Assembly (NCBI GenBank): GCA_022749755.1
Contig: CM040446.1
Span: 2,968,966 to 3,032,965 of the forward strand
Direction: 5' to 3'
Length of the DNA stretch: 64,000 nucleotides
From: Azadirachta indica
Lineage: Eukaryota > Streptophyta > Magnoliopsida > Sapindales > Meliaceae
Part shown: in pieces, positions 1 to 12,213 of the stretch
Layout of the letters: every line of letters begins with the position of its first letter
How positions within the stretch are numbered: position 1 is the stretch's first letter
Notes under the pieces: generated by a model
Databases searched by the model: none
Seen by the model: only the letters and a program-made list of their open reading frames with translations
What the model was told of the DNA's origin: nothing
Translations under genes and position numbers: made by a program

Positions 1-190
1 ACTATCTTTACATTAAAATAAATATTTAGGTTATATTACTATTTAAAACGTAACATTTATAACACATATACGATAACAAAATGATATATGACAATCATGA
101 GCTATTTTTCTTTGGATTGGGTTACATATTTTTTGTTATAGAAATCGACTCATGTGCTGCATGTCCTCGATGATCACTAAGCTAACAATT

Positions 191-212
191 ATATATATAT
201 ATATATATATAT
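191..212. repeat. (AT)n microsatellite
   Basis: Eleven uninterrupted AT dinucleotides are seen directly. It lies in intergenic DNA. Confidence 0.95.
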
Positions 213-3200
213 GTGCATCAATTAATTAATTAGCCAACAAATCAAATTTATGTACCACGCATGCAATTGTCTAAGCGATGTTATTCTTAAAACTTATAGC
301 GAAAATGCTTTACCCGACATGATAAGACAAGCCTTTGGTATTAATAACTTGGTCCTCGAAAATATAAGTACATGTTTGTGTTTATAGCAAGCCAGCTAAT
401 AGAGATCCCTTTTTCCATTGATATACATATATATTGTTGTCCAAACGCTTTTGTTTCCTTTAAGATTACAATATATAACAACTGTAGGTCCATCTCAATT
501 TTGGTTTCCCTCATTATTATTATTATTATTTTTATTTTTATTTTTATTATAATGTTTGAATCCACTATAAACAATAACATCGTCAAAAACTGAAAGAGTA
601 TTCTAGTGGAATTGGTATTGATAATGCTCTTTTCTCTGTATCGAATATATATATGCACTTAATTTCATGCACACCTTTTAGAAAGGAGAAGATTATTCTT
701 CCACTCTAATTCAATTTATATGAAACTCTAAAAATCAATTTAACTCTTAAAAATTCATCAATTTAATTCAAAATATATATGTGAGTTTGATCCATGTCAT
801 TAATTTAATACGTTAGATTTGTGTATTAAAATGCAAATTAATTTGGTTCGTTAGGTTGATAAAATTTTCTTTTCCATTATAAAACTCAACTGTTCAATTG
901 CGATTGATTTATTTATTATCACTTCAAATTAAATTGAAATTTTATATATTGATCGATATTATTATATTAATCACTTTGAATTTTAACAAATTAATTAATG
1001 TTGAACCCATAAACACTCATGCTTGACTAAATGAAACCAAATGAAAGAAATATCTCAAATCAAATTGGTCAATTTTCTAAGTTTATTATTTTATGTTGAT
1101 TTTTTTTTTTAAAGTTCCGATGAAGATGTAATCTTAATATAGAGACAAAGTTGGAGCTTTCATGAGCAACAAAGCTCAAACATCCAAAGTCTTAGTCAGC
1201 TGCCTTATCTAACTAATGAATTAATTTAGTTAACTAATCAAAATTTCTAATTAAATTAAAAGTGGGCAAGCACCAAAAGGAACAGAAAGGCTAAAAAGAC
1301 AAAAAAAAAAATTGAATAATAATATTCTTAGGTATAAACAACAAAAAAAAAATTAGAGAGATAATAAGAGATTAGGGATTGGAACATAGTTTTATTCTTT
1401 GAATATGCCCATATGATTAAAATATATTCAAATGGGTGAAAAGTCTTTGGGATTATGTAATAGAGACTTCATTTGATTTGATTTGATTTTATCACAAACT
1501 TACACTTCCTGTTTGGGTTCTAGAAAATGACCCCTGTTTGGATAGCTAACTCCAAGAAAATTAAATTAGGAAAAGTTGTCAAAATGTTTAGCATACTTCA
1601 AAGCCAAACGTATCCGTTTCGCTGGGTTCTTTAATTTATTTTATTATAATATTTTTATTAATTAATTTATGTCTACAATATGGTCTGTCTATAAGTATGA
1701 CCTTTCTTTGGCATAACTCTTGAATCAAACAATAAATGTAGATAAAGCTTAGGTTGTAGCCTCTTCTCAACTAAAAGAATTAATAATTAAAAGATTTAAA
1801 TACTGAGAGAGGATCCAAATATAAAGTGATAATACTATTATAGATCAAACTCTTTTCAAATCCTAATTTATGAAAATTGATTACTACGTAATTAATATAA
1901 TTAATAGATGGTTTAATCCCACTTAAAACTTTGGGTAAAAGAATTTTTAAATCTTAAAATTTGACATTAACAAATTTTAATAATTTTAAAAATACTATAA
2001 AGTATCTTAATTTATTGATTACGTACGGACATACATTTAGACGAAAAATGAGATAATATGTCATATTTATATAACTAGGCAACATTGATTGACGATATAA
2101 TAAGAAAGAAATATAATAGATAATAGTAATTATATGAATTTCTCATTTAAATAAACATTATCAATTAATAAATTGAATAATTTTTAGTTATTTTCAAAAT
2201 TATTAGCATTAATTAGTTTAATAAACTAAATTTAGATATTAAAATATTATTTATTTTAAAAATTTTATTTCAAAATTTTCATTCAAATGAACTAAAAGTT
2301 AATAATTTTTTTTTTTAAAACAATACAAATTGTTACAATGTCATAATTATTTTTGAACTTTTAGTAAAGTAACAATTTTAGGTGCTATAATAGAGTGGTC
2401 ATTTTATCCAAATTTTGTATAAACAACATTAAATATGAAAATCTTATCGTATCATTGCCATTACGAGATTGTCCACTCAAAAAATATTTTCATGTGCATA
2501 AAGTCATTAATATGAGAATAAAGTAGAAACTATATCCATAGGGGTGTAGTGTGTGGACCATATTAATTACTAAAAATATGTTATCCTTATTACCCTCTTA
2601 AATTTATTACATAACCACATTTTAAAATATTAATAATGACATAACATTAGTAATTAAAACATTTTAATTGAGCTGGTTTACCGTTCTTAAGATTTAAATG
2701 CTTTTTATTGAATTTTCCTTCCCTCCTTTTTATTTTGTGCACCAAAAATTAATTTTAATTGAGATAATAACTGTCAGCTCCCTATATTTTATATTTTAAA
2801 CAACAAGGACACCTCAAAAGGTTCTTCAGCTTATTGAAAGACCAAATTACTTTTCTAATATTGAATTTTGACTATCTCAATACATATGTTGGAACGTAAC
2901 TTAACAGTTGAATACATTTCAGTTATTTCAATTGAATCAAGAAACTTTTAGCATTGTGAATATGTAAGAAATCAAGGACCCGAATGTTATTATTGAGGGT
3001 TTCGTTAGTGTAATCGTCATTCAAATTCGTCATGCAATGTCTCATCATCGTGACCATTTAATGAATAATTTGACTCATGAATTATCAAATATATATACGT
3101 AGTCAAAACTATACCAGTCCTTTTAGTTTGTTCTTTCTTTGATTATATTCATAAATTTTCGTTTAGAAAAAATGTTAAAAGTCTTAAATTACACTCACTT

Positions 3201-3825
3201 TTAAATTTTACTAATTCAATTAATTAGCATTCAGGTACATTAATAACAATTATTTAGTGGCCCCTGCATAATTTTTAAAAACATTTATAAATTTATGGGT
3301 AAAAAAATTTTACTCGATCAAATAAAACGCATGGCCGAGTTAACTCGCGGAGTTTGAACGTGAAGTGTTTATCCGTTTTGTTTGTTAGGTAATAATAAAC
3401 AATAATAATAACAATATCCTGCAAATTCACGCCATGTCCGTTTATTACATATAAATAAATAATTTTTTAAATTTCGTAGGCCAGGGTCCCACTCTAAGGG
3501 CAGGCTCGTGTGTACCGAACTTCTCTGTCATTAAAGACCAGAGTGCCGCCCACGTTTCCCTAAACTATTCACGAAAACAAAATTTGAAAAAATAAAAATA
3601 TCGGCTCTGGCTTTGTGGATAAAATGGGACCCACATTCTGTTGTGGGCCCGGTTAAAACGTCGTTGTGGATAGTAAAACCTATTTATTTTTTTGTTTATT
3701 TTTTATTTGTGTTTATCAGTTAAATTATCGACTATGAGAATTCAATTGATGGGAAGACGCTCCGTTCTCTTTCTCCCAAAAGCTCTCGAATTTGACGCAA
3801 AACAGTCTGCTTCCATCCCGTACTG

Positions 3826-3833
3826 ACACGTGT
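3826..3833. promoter_or_regulatory. G-box (ACACGTGT)
   Basis: A palindromic ACACGTGT lies about 20 bases before a second ACGT-core element (CCACGTCA, 3850-3857). Such pairs are typical bZIP/bHLH binding sites in plants. They are about 2.7 kb upstream of the TPS start, so assigning them to that gene is only a guess. Confidence 0.4.
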
Positions 3834-4688
3834 AACCATCACAAAACATCCACGTCATCAGATAGATTTTCTAGATCAGTATTAAAAGTTTGTAATATTA
3901 AAGGAAAAATAAAAGATTTGGAAAATTTTTTATTGACCTTCTTTTTAATTTAACTTTTTGGTGTGCCAACTTATCTATTTAATGCTTTTGTTTGTAGATA
4001 TCTATTGATGCTAGAAAAATCTATACAAATTTGGGCCGTTGAAAATTTTAGCTCAAATTATTTTTACATGTTGTTTAGTAATTATTATGAATAAAGCAAT
4101 TAAAATAAACCCTTAAAAATGCACAATACGTGAAGTTTGATAAATTATGATAATTGCTAATATTAATAATTTCAATCATAAAATTCCATTTAATCTTATA
4201 TATTTGGCATAAGAATTAATTGAAAGTTGTTAATTTTTAAGCGATTCAATTGTCAATTAATTATATAGATATTTTGTTTAATAAAAAAATTAGTATGTCT
4301 AATAATTTAATAAAGGAAAATCAATATTGTAATATTATCAATATATCTATAATTTAATGAAAGAAAATTAATATTGTAATATTCCTCGATGATAAAACTC
4401 ATTTCAATTATAAAATAATGAAAAAAGTGATAATAATTTTTGTGTGAGTCGGCATGCGGCCGTGTTACCTTATTTTTTTTTTTACGCACAATTGCGGGTA
4501 ATAAAAAGAAATTGAATACACGAACCTTGTTTTTTATTTTTTAAATATAGTTGACGTGTTGTTTATTGAATGGACATAAGTAGAGCCGTTGATACGTCGT
4601 ATCCGCCAAGTCAGTAGTCAAAGCACACGGCCGTGACTGTGGCCTCCCTTTGGACGACTCAGACACGCCACGTTTCTTTTGTAATAAC

Positions 4689-4698
4689 TCCACGTGGA
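4689..4698. promoter_or_regulatory. G-box in a 10-bp palindrome
   Basis: The palindrome TCCACGTGGA contains the core CACGTG and sits in a GC-richer island. Another CACGTG lies at 5328-5333. These are candidate bZIP/bHLH/PIF sites by sequence only, about 1.9 kb and 1.3 kb upstream of the TPS coding start. Confidence 0.4.
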
Positions 4699-6332
4699 AA
4701 GCTCACGAGTCTTCAACCCCTTTCAGATTTTTGCCCCGTACCATGTAGTTGTAATCCATTACAGAACAACGACATAAAGTCCCAGTTATACAGACACAGG
4801 TTTCGTTATTGTATAAAACCTGTATTAATACAAATAATCAATTTTAACAATTAAAATTATAAATATAACGAATCAAGATATGATATTAATTCTATAGGTA
4901 ATCAGATTATTGTGTTAGATAATTTACCGTAAATTTCATGTAAAATTAAATTTAATTTTCTTATCACAATTTTTGTATAATATCATTTCATTACTGGAAT
5001 CAAGATAAAGATTAGTAAATTGTAATATGTAACTAGATGAGAACAAATCTTAATGAGACATGCGTCATTTTTATCAAGTAATCAATGGGACATTTTACGT
5101 ATTCCATATAACTAAGCTATTGCGTTAATTAATAAAATAAAATATTATTTAATTATTAATACATAACAGTCACTAACATTCATTGCAGCAGCCTTATTGT
5201 ATTAAAAACACTAAAGATATACAATTAAAATTAAGTAAAAATAATTGTTTTCTTATAAAAAAAAATAATAAACAAAGAAAGAAAGAGTCTCACGGATATA
5301 CATGAGCGTTGAGAGTTGTTATCTCTACACGTGCCAACTGTGTAAAGCTGTATCCAAGTGTTTTTCCATCTCATGACCGAGTAATTCTGTTGACAGATCG
5401 AACAATATCTCGACAACTGTCCTATATTTTTCAAAGATTATTTTTATATTTTTCGTTAAAATCATACAAATTACCGTAAAATCCATCAATATTCTAATTT
5501 CCAATTATAACAAAATATCCATAAAAAAAAAAAATCTAACATCGTGTCGCCTCTATTATAATTATATTGCATTTAATATACATTGGATAAAGATGCTACA
5601 TTATAAAATATAATGAAAAGGGTAAATATTATATCACCATTTACTTCAATGCAGCAATTAATTTATTAAAATCGATTTTATGTTCAAAATTTCATTGAAT
5701 TCTCAATTTTAACAAGAATTTTTATTTATCTAATAGTTGAACAATTTTTGATATTATTTTAATATTCTTTAATTGTACGATATCAATTCAAGTGTTTTAA
5801 GTGGATAATTAATCAAGTTAAATTCGTGCAATGGATAAACCCAATTTATTAAAATTTTATGCTTGTAATTAATTCAAGGTCTGATTCTTAATTATATTAA
5901 TTTTGCAAATATAATAAAAAACTCATAAAAGGAAATTACGCCTAAATTTTTTTAACAAAATTTATATTAAATACACTTTAATTTATTAAAAATATTGAGA
6001 ATAAGTTTATTTTTTTAATTCTATTATAAGGCTTTAGTAAATATTTTTGAATGAAAAAAAATAGAAAATAATTGATTATATAAATGAAATGGATAATTCA
6101 AAATTTATTGTCCTTTTTAGTAACTTAAAATTTTCCTATACAAACCTCCACAATAATAAAAAAAGTAACCGGCTAGTCCGGTAACAGGGATTAAAAAAGT
6201 GAAGAAAGCAGACACAGAAACTTCGGTTACAGTCAGTGCATGATCAGGTACAATAGGTCTCATTATTACCACGATGCACTCGATCATACACCCGCAAATC
6301 TTGACCGTTCATTCTATCCCTTCACGTACTCG

Positions 6333-6339
6333 TATAAAT
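6333..6339 (+). promoter_or_regulatory. Probable TATA box of the TPS gene
   Basis: TATAAAT lies 260 bases before the ATG at 6593, in a pyrimidine-rich context (CT-rich from 6345 to 6410). Transcription would start near 6365, giving a leader of about 230 bases. An intron in the leader cannot be excluded, in which case the promoter lies further upstream. Confidence 0.5.
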
Positions 6340-6414
6340 TTCTTGAAGTCGGTCTCTCTTCGTCCTTATCCCCACTGTTTTCATTTTTCCTTTTTGTTGC
6401 AAGCTCTCTCTGTC

Positions 6415-6504
6415 ATGGAAAGCATATCAGTATCTTTGATTTCCCTTGCTGTAAAAATAATTATATTTCTCTCCTTCAAAAACCCTGTTAAAACTGAATT
6501 ATAA
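6415..6504 (+). other. Upstream ORF in the TPS leader (29 codons)
   Basis: An ATG at 6415 opens a 29-codon frame ending at TAA 6502-6504, 88 bases before the main ATG. If transcription starts near 6365 this would be the first AUG met by ribosomes and could lower translation of the main frame. The peptide is hydrophobic in its middle. Whether it is conserved in related genes is not visible here. Confidence 0.35.
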
Positions 6505-6592
6505 GACGCCATTGACGATTCTCAATACAAACCTAAAACAAGAAGGAAAGAGAAAACAAACTTTGTTTTTTTTTTCACGATCTTGTTTTACT

Positions 6593-9470
6593 ATGATATC
6601 GAGATCTTCCTTAGACTTATTGAATTTGATCTCGTTTGATGATTTTGGGGCCCTGAATCGGATCCCCCGAGTCATGACGGTTCCTGGAGTGATTTCTGAG
6701 TTTGAAAAGAGCGAGCTAACGAGTTCTGAGGACTGCGAAAACATGGAGCCATGCGACGTTCATCCACGCAGGATCATTGTGGCGAATCAACTGCCTGTTC
6801 GAGCGTTTCGAGGTGAAGACGGCGATAAGTGGGCCTTCGAGTACGACCAAGACAGCCTTGTTTTGCAGCTTAAAGACGGGTTCTCGCCGGAGACAGAAGT
6901 TATATACGTTGGTTCTTTGAACGTTGAAATCGGTGTTGACGATCAAGAAGAGGTTTCGCAGCTGTTGTTAGAGAAATTTAAGTGCGTGCCTACGTTTCTT
7001 GCAGCAGATATTCACAAGAGGTTTTATCATGGTTTCTGCAAGCATTATCTCTGGCCTTTATTTCATTACATGTTACCTCTGACGGCAAGCCATGGTGCAC
7101 GTTTTGATCGCTCGGAGTGGCAGGCTTATTTGTCAGCTAACAAGGTTTTTGCTGATAAAGTGATGGAGGTGATAAACCCAGATGAAGATTACGTCTGGAT
7201 ACATGATTATCATCTCATGGTATTGCCTTCTTTTCTGAGAAAACGATTTCATAGAGTGAATATTGGGTTCTTTTTGCATAGTCCATTCCCTTCATCAGAA
7301 ATCTACAAGACGTTACCTGTGAGAGATGAGATTCTCAAGTCCTTGTTGAATTCTGACCTGATCGGGTTTCATACATTTGATTATGCAAGGCATTTTTTAT
7401 CATCTTGTACCAGAATGTTAGGTCTAAATTACGAGTCCAAAAGGGGTTACATTGGTTTAGATTATTTTGGTAGGACTGTGAGCGTAAAGATTTTGCCTGT
7501 TGGGATTCATATGGGGCAGTTTGAGTCTATTATGTCATTAGATGAAACAGCTGGGAAAGTTAAGGCGTTGAAGGAAAAATTTGATGGGAAAATTGTGATA
7601 TTAGGTGTGGATGATATGGATTTGTTTAAGGGTATTAGTTTGAAGTTTTTGGCAATGGGCCAGCTCTTAGAACAGCGCCCAAATTTGAGGGGAAAGGTAG
7701 TTTTAGTACAGATTACGAACCCGGCAAGGAGTAGTGGTAAGGACGTTCAAGATGTTGAAAATGACATCAACAGAACTGCAGATGAGATCAATGCAAAGTT
7801 TGGCAAACCTGGGTACGAGCCGATTGTTATGATTAAAGGGCCGGTAAGTACAGAAGACAAGGTTCCATATTATGCCATTGCCGAATGCTGTGTGGTGAAT
7901 TGTGTAAGAGATGGGATGAATTTGGTACCCTACAAGTATACTGTTACTAGACAGGGCAGCCCTGTATTAGACAGAGCTTTAGGCGTTGATGAGAAGAATC
8001 CAAGGAAAAGTGTTATAATTGTGTCTGAATTCATCGGTTGCTCCCCGTCTCTGAGTGGTGCGATTCGTGTCAATCCTTGGAATGTTGATGCTGTTGCTGA
8101 TGCCATGGATTCAGCTATAACAATGACGGAACATGAGAAAGTCTTGCGCCATGAAAAGCATTACAAATACATTAGTTCTCATGATGTTACTTATTGGGCT
8201 AGGAGTATTGATCAAGATCTTGAAAGAGCTTGCGGAGATCATTCGTTCAAGAGATTCTGGGGAGTTGGGTTAGGTTTAGGATTCAGGATTGTTGCTTTGG
8301 GGCCTGAATTCAGGAAGCTTGGAGTGCACCATATTGTCTCTGCTTATAACAGAACAAATAGCAGATTGATCCTTTTGGATTACGATGGAACTGTGATGTC
8401 ACAGACTTCAGAGGAAAAAAGACCAAGTCCTCATGTTCTTACAGTCTTGAATGATTTATGCAATGATCCCAAAAACATTGTTTTCATAGTTAGTGGAAGA
8501 GGAAAGGATTCTCTAGGCAATTGGTTTTCTGACTGTGAGAAGTTAGGTATTTCAGCTGAACATGGTTATTTTACTAGGTAATGTTTTAACATGTCAATTC
8601 AGTTGATCTTTTTCTTGTTCATCGTTCTTTTCTATTCTGATACTATGCTTGTTTATATTTGTGTAGATGGAATAGGAATTCTGAGTGGGAGACCTGCTCG
8701 TTCACGAAGGATTTCGACTGGAAGAAGATTGCAAAACCTGTAATGAAGCTTTATACTGAAACAACTGATGGCTCTTTCATTGAGGATAAAGAAACTGCAA
8801 TGGTGTGGCATCACCAACATGCCGACCCTCATCTTGGTTCATACCAGGCTAAAGAGCTTCTCGATCACTTGGAAAGTGTACTCGCCAACGAGCCGGTTGT
8901 TGTTAAACGAGGCCAACAGATTGTTGAGATCAAGCCTCAGGTATGTTATTCGCAGCATTTGATATTTGGCTATCCTAAAATTCAGTAAGAAAAAATTTCC
9001 AAGCATCGAGAAATTATCATTGAAAGCATTAGAATTGGCCATAAGATTATGTTGTCTCTACTTATCGCATAAATCTATGTTATGCTTGGTGGATTGGATT
9101 CCAGGGAGTAAGCAAAGGCATTGTTGTCAAGAGCTTGATTTCAACATTGAGAAGAAAGGGGAAGTCGCCAGATTTTGTGCTGTGCATAGGGGATGATCGT
9201 TCAGACGAAGACATGTTTGAGAGCATAGAGCAATCTGTTGCAGATCCTTCATTGCCAGCCATTGCAGAAGTGTTTGCTTGCACAGTCGGTCAGAAACCAA
9301 GCATGGCTAAATATTATCTTGACGATACTACAGAAGTCATAAACTTGCTTCAAGGTCTTGCTGCAGAATCTGTACATTCTAAGTCTGCATCTTATCAAGA
9401 ATCACAAGAAGACTTGCTTCAAGAAAAACAGAAAATGACCATAGCGACAAAAGAGAAAAGTTGGGTTTAG
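6593..9470 (+). CDS. TPS9: Class II trehalose-6-phosphate synthase/phosphatase-like protein (TPS8/9/10 group)
   Basis: Three exons, 6593-8577, 8667-8940 and 9105-9470, join in frame to 874 residues, the usual class II length. Residues from about 60 to 540 form a GT20 synthase-like domain. The C-terminal part is a HAD phosphatase-like domain with DYDGT at 596-600 and GDDRSDEDMF at 782-791. The start MISRSS and the RVMTVPG block match the class II family, so ATG 6593 was chosen over the upstream near-cognate TTG at 6512. Against E. coli OtsA the UDP-glucose/phosphate residues are changed: Arg9 is Gln66, Arg262 is Asp341, Glu369 is Lys448; Asp440 and Lys346 are kept. Class II members generally lack synthase activity and act as sugar-signalling regulators, partly by modulating SnRK1 (family knowledge). 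The choice of TPS9 over TPS8 or TPS10 is a best guess. Confidence 0.93.
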
Positions 9471-11453
9471 GGCAATTGATACAGGTAGCCGTGTACAGAA
9501 AATACTTCTTTAACTTTTACAGATCCATGTGAAAAACCCAGTTAGAAAAATTTACAATTTAGTTCATTCACCACATCTTCTTCTTCTCTTTATGTGAAGC
9601 AAATACTTTTTATTTTATGACGACAAAAATGTTTCCTGCTTTCAGTTCTAGGTCTCAAAATGCAACTGCAAATTCAAGCAATAGCAAATACACAGTGGAT
9701 TACCAAATTCTGGAATGAAACGGAGTAGATACTAAATGTCTTAATCCCAACAGAAAAGAAAAGGAATTAAATGACAACTGATAATCTATGAACCGATGGA
9801 ATAAGTTAATCTGTCATTAATTATCTACCAGGACAATTACCAACGGGATTGATAATCAAAAAGAATCATCACTCACTCACAGCCACTAATCATTTCAATT
9901 TAAATGGGTGTATGAAAATCATGGAATCAATTTTCAGTTACCTTTTCACATGGTTTTTCTACAAATGACATTCATGTTTTCAATCTTCTGCGGAAAACGG
10001 AATATGGAGTCAAAAAGTTGATGGAATCATTTTTCCAGTTTTGTAAACCGGGGACAATTTGTACTATCACACCCTTGTCTCAACCTCTTTAATGCGAACT
10101 TCTGAACTATTTTGAAAGCTATCATTTCCAATATCTCTTGTGGATAAGATCGGATCAAAGTTCTATAATTGTTGTACATGTAAATTCAAAATTCCTCTTA
10201 TGTATGATTATGATCTTTTGAGTAATAACATTTTAGACTTGCATAAGAAACAAAAAAATTATTTATCTTGCCAGAATGCTCATATTAGCCCAGCCCAATC
10301 AATTGTATTGGTCAATTTGTAAGCCTGAATTTGAATATGGCCCAGTAAAATACCAAATCTAAGCCATTACGGTTTGGGCCCAATTAAAAATGTCGTTGCA
10401 GCGAGTAAAAATTACCCTGCACTTATTAAAAAAACACCGATCTGCAACAACGCCTATATTAGCCAGCCCAGCCCATCCCACTGCCCAATTAAATATCCAA
10501 GTCTTAATCACCAAGGTTCGGATGTGTTTGCTTGGTTGGTAACATTATTGATTTATTTCTTAGAAAAATCTTTTTTTTAAAAAAAAAATATTTACAATAA
10601 AGTGTTATAAATATGAAACTAGTAAACTGGTAAACATTTATTTCTTTATTAATGTGTCATTAATTTTAAGATATCAAATTAATTATGTTGTGATTTTATT
10701 ATTTATATAATAATTTAAAATTAACAACACATCAGTTCAGTAACAAAATTTTTAATACATGTTTTAGATGTGTAATATCATAATATTTATTTTATCATTT
10801 ACAATATATTTTATTTTAAAATAAGTCAAATATACTAATTGTGAAAAAAAAAAAGGTAAAAATGTCATATTAAAATGTACTAATTTTTTAGCAGCCATTG
10901 GAAGTGGTCATACCTTTCGAAAGGAAATAAAATTGAGATTGAATTCTTGTGGGAGACACCATTTTTATTTATTTATTTTTATTTCCAAAATTCTTGCTTA
11001 TAAAGTTAAATAATAAAAAAGTAGATAATTTTTTCAAAAAGAGCCGTACCTACTAATAGTAAAAGGCAAAGCATCAACATCACCCATTGGAGAACATTTG
11101 CGACTTGTGTTGCAAGTAGTTGGGCCTGTCCTTTCCAGCATGATTTCTAACTTTCGAAAAATATCAAAATAATCCTTATAATTTTAAAAATATTATATAA
11201 TTTACTATTTATCTCGATTTCATTCTTAACCTAAAATTATTAACAACTTTATAAATCTTCACCGTCACCATGTTATACTCGTAATTTAATGTAAAGATAA
11301 AAAAATAAATAAATTTCTCTAAATTTCTAATTATTTTTTAAATTTTATCGAAAAGATGAATGACATGATTTCTGTTTTGTATAATTTAATTTAATTCTTC
11401 TTGATAGATTGCGTGGACCATACATATGGACGATCAACTATGGAGTCAAGAGC
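9471..11453. other. TPS 3' flank and AT-rich intergenic DNA
   Basis: The first few hundred bases are the likely TPS 3' UTR. The remainder is AT-rich with short open frames that show no family resemblance and no splice continuity. I see no gene between the TPS terminator region and the retrozyme. Confidence 0.65.
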
Positions 11454-11457
11454 GTGG
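11454..11457. repeat. Left target site duplication (GTGG)
   Basis: GTGG directly precedes the left LTR and is repeated directly after the right LTR at 12494-12497. A 4-bp duplication is the size reported for plant retrozymes. Confidence 0.85.
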
Positions 11458-11737
11458 TGTCACGGCACGATAAATCGCATGTTGGCTGGGTATGTTGGGG
11501 TGTGACAACTCAAGCACATTGATGTTTCATGGTGCAAAGTCGGCTTCAGTCTCAAGGGCTATTATGTAGAGGGGATTTAGACCACCCCTGCCCGAACTGG
11601 TCGGGGACTGAAGCTGTCCTCCTGATGAGGACAAGGTAGGCCGAAACCAGTTAAATATGCGACGAGCTAACAAAGCTTACCCTCGACATGGGGGTCTACG
11701 AGGGTGCCGCACGTGCCTTTCCGCTGGGCGCGTGACA
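11458..11737 (+). repeat. Retrozyme left LTR
   Basis: This 280-bp repeat runs from TGTCACG to CGTGACA and is about 96% identical to 12214-12493. It contains hammerhead 1. Compared with the right LTR it has an A in place of C in ribozyme stem II. Most differences between the two LTRs are transitions. Confidence 0.95.
11595..11652 (+). ncRNA. Hammerhead ribozyme 1 (type III), left LTR
   Basis: Stem III pairs AACTGGT (11595-11601) with ACCAGTT (11646-11652), a perfect 7-bp match. The predicted cut follows GUC at 11602. Stem I pairs GGGGAC with GTCCTC around a 7-base loop, with one G-U pair. The core CUGAUGA (11622-11628) and GAA (11643-11645) are intact. Stem II is GGAC/GGCC, so its third pair is A opposite G. 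The fold was drawn by hand. The stem II mismatch could weaken, but need not abolish, cleavage. Confidence 0.9.
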
Positions 11738-11739
11738 GA

Positions 11740-11751
11740 TGGTATCAAAGC
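11740..11751 (+). other. Retrozyme primer binding site (tRNA-Met type)
   Basis: TGGTATCAAAGC starts 3 bases after the left LTR. It matches the 3' end complement of plant initiator tRNA-Met (TGGTATCAGAGC) except at one position. Confidence 0.85.
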
Positions 11752-12176
11752 AGGAACGAGAATTTCCGCAAAATCTCGCTACGTTCCTGACTCCTGTGGG
11801 AATCCACCGAGACGGCCGAGAATATTAGCCCGTAAGATTGGACGAAGGAAAATGGGGTGTCTATTGTGTGACCCTTCGCCATGCAGCCCCGAATGTGGGC
11901 GTGCTCGCACTATGTTGTGTCCTGCGTTATGGGGATCTTCCTGGGGAAAGATGAGCATAGTGGTTTGAAAGGCAACCGCATAGCGCCTCATCTACGCCAA
12001 GCACTGCTACCACCGTACGTCGAAGATGGCGTGCCCGCATGACGTGGTGTTATCGTGTTCTCTTTATGGGAGTCTCCTTAGCCCGGGGGAGATGGGCGTT
12101 ATGGAGTGGAGCGGTATGCAGGGTAGGACCTCGATGGTCTACCAATTGAGCTGGCGAAAAATTTGAAGATGGCCGA

Positions 12177-12194
12177 GTGCACGAGGACGTGCAC
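12177..12194 (+). other. Perfect 7-bp hairpin in the retrozyme centre
   Basis: GTGCACG and CGTGCAC flank an AGGA loop, 20 bases before the right LTR. It is seen directly. It might structure the RNA next to the plus-strand priming site; no function is known to me. Confidence 0.6.
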
Positions 12195-12201
12195 GATTTT
12201 C

Positions 12202-12213
12202 GGTGGTGAAGAA
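12202..12213 (+). other. Candidate polypurine tract of the retrozyme
   Basis: GGTGGTGAAGAA directly precedes the right LTR. It is purine-biased but interrupted by two T residues, so it is a weak polypurine tract. Its position is where plus-strand synthesis would be primed. Confidence 0.5.

Larger units (their letters stand above)
1..6239. other. AT-rich intergenic region, no gene seen
   Basis: No reading frame here resembles a known protein or joins with neighbours across splice sites. The stretch holds an AT dinucleotide repeat (191-212), many A/T runs, and two islands of more balanced composition at about 3480-3860 and 4550-4760. These islands carry G-box type ACGT elements, listed separately. 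They could be remote regulatory DNA or decayed transposon sequence; I could not tell which. Confidence 0.7.

Noticed and set aside
4633..4854. 73-codon frame in a GC-richer island
   Set aside because: Short, with no resemblance to a family. The island is better read as regulatory or decayed repeat DNA.
6512..6592. Upstream extension of the TPS frame by 27 codons
   Set aside because: It begins at TTG, not ATG, and the added residues do not match class II TPS N-termini, whereas ATG 6593 does.
11657..11968. 103-codon open frame inside the retrozyme
   Set aside because: It overlaps the LTR/centre junction and primer site, resembles no protein, and retrozymes are non-coding.
12120..12160. tRNA-like half on the minus strand (CAGCTCAATTGGTAGACC)
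   Set aside because: It resembles a D-arm, but no matching anticodon arm, T-arm or acceptor stem follows, so it is not a tRNA gene. It could be a chance match or a relic.
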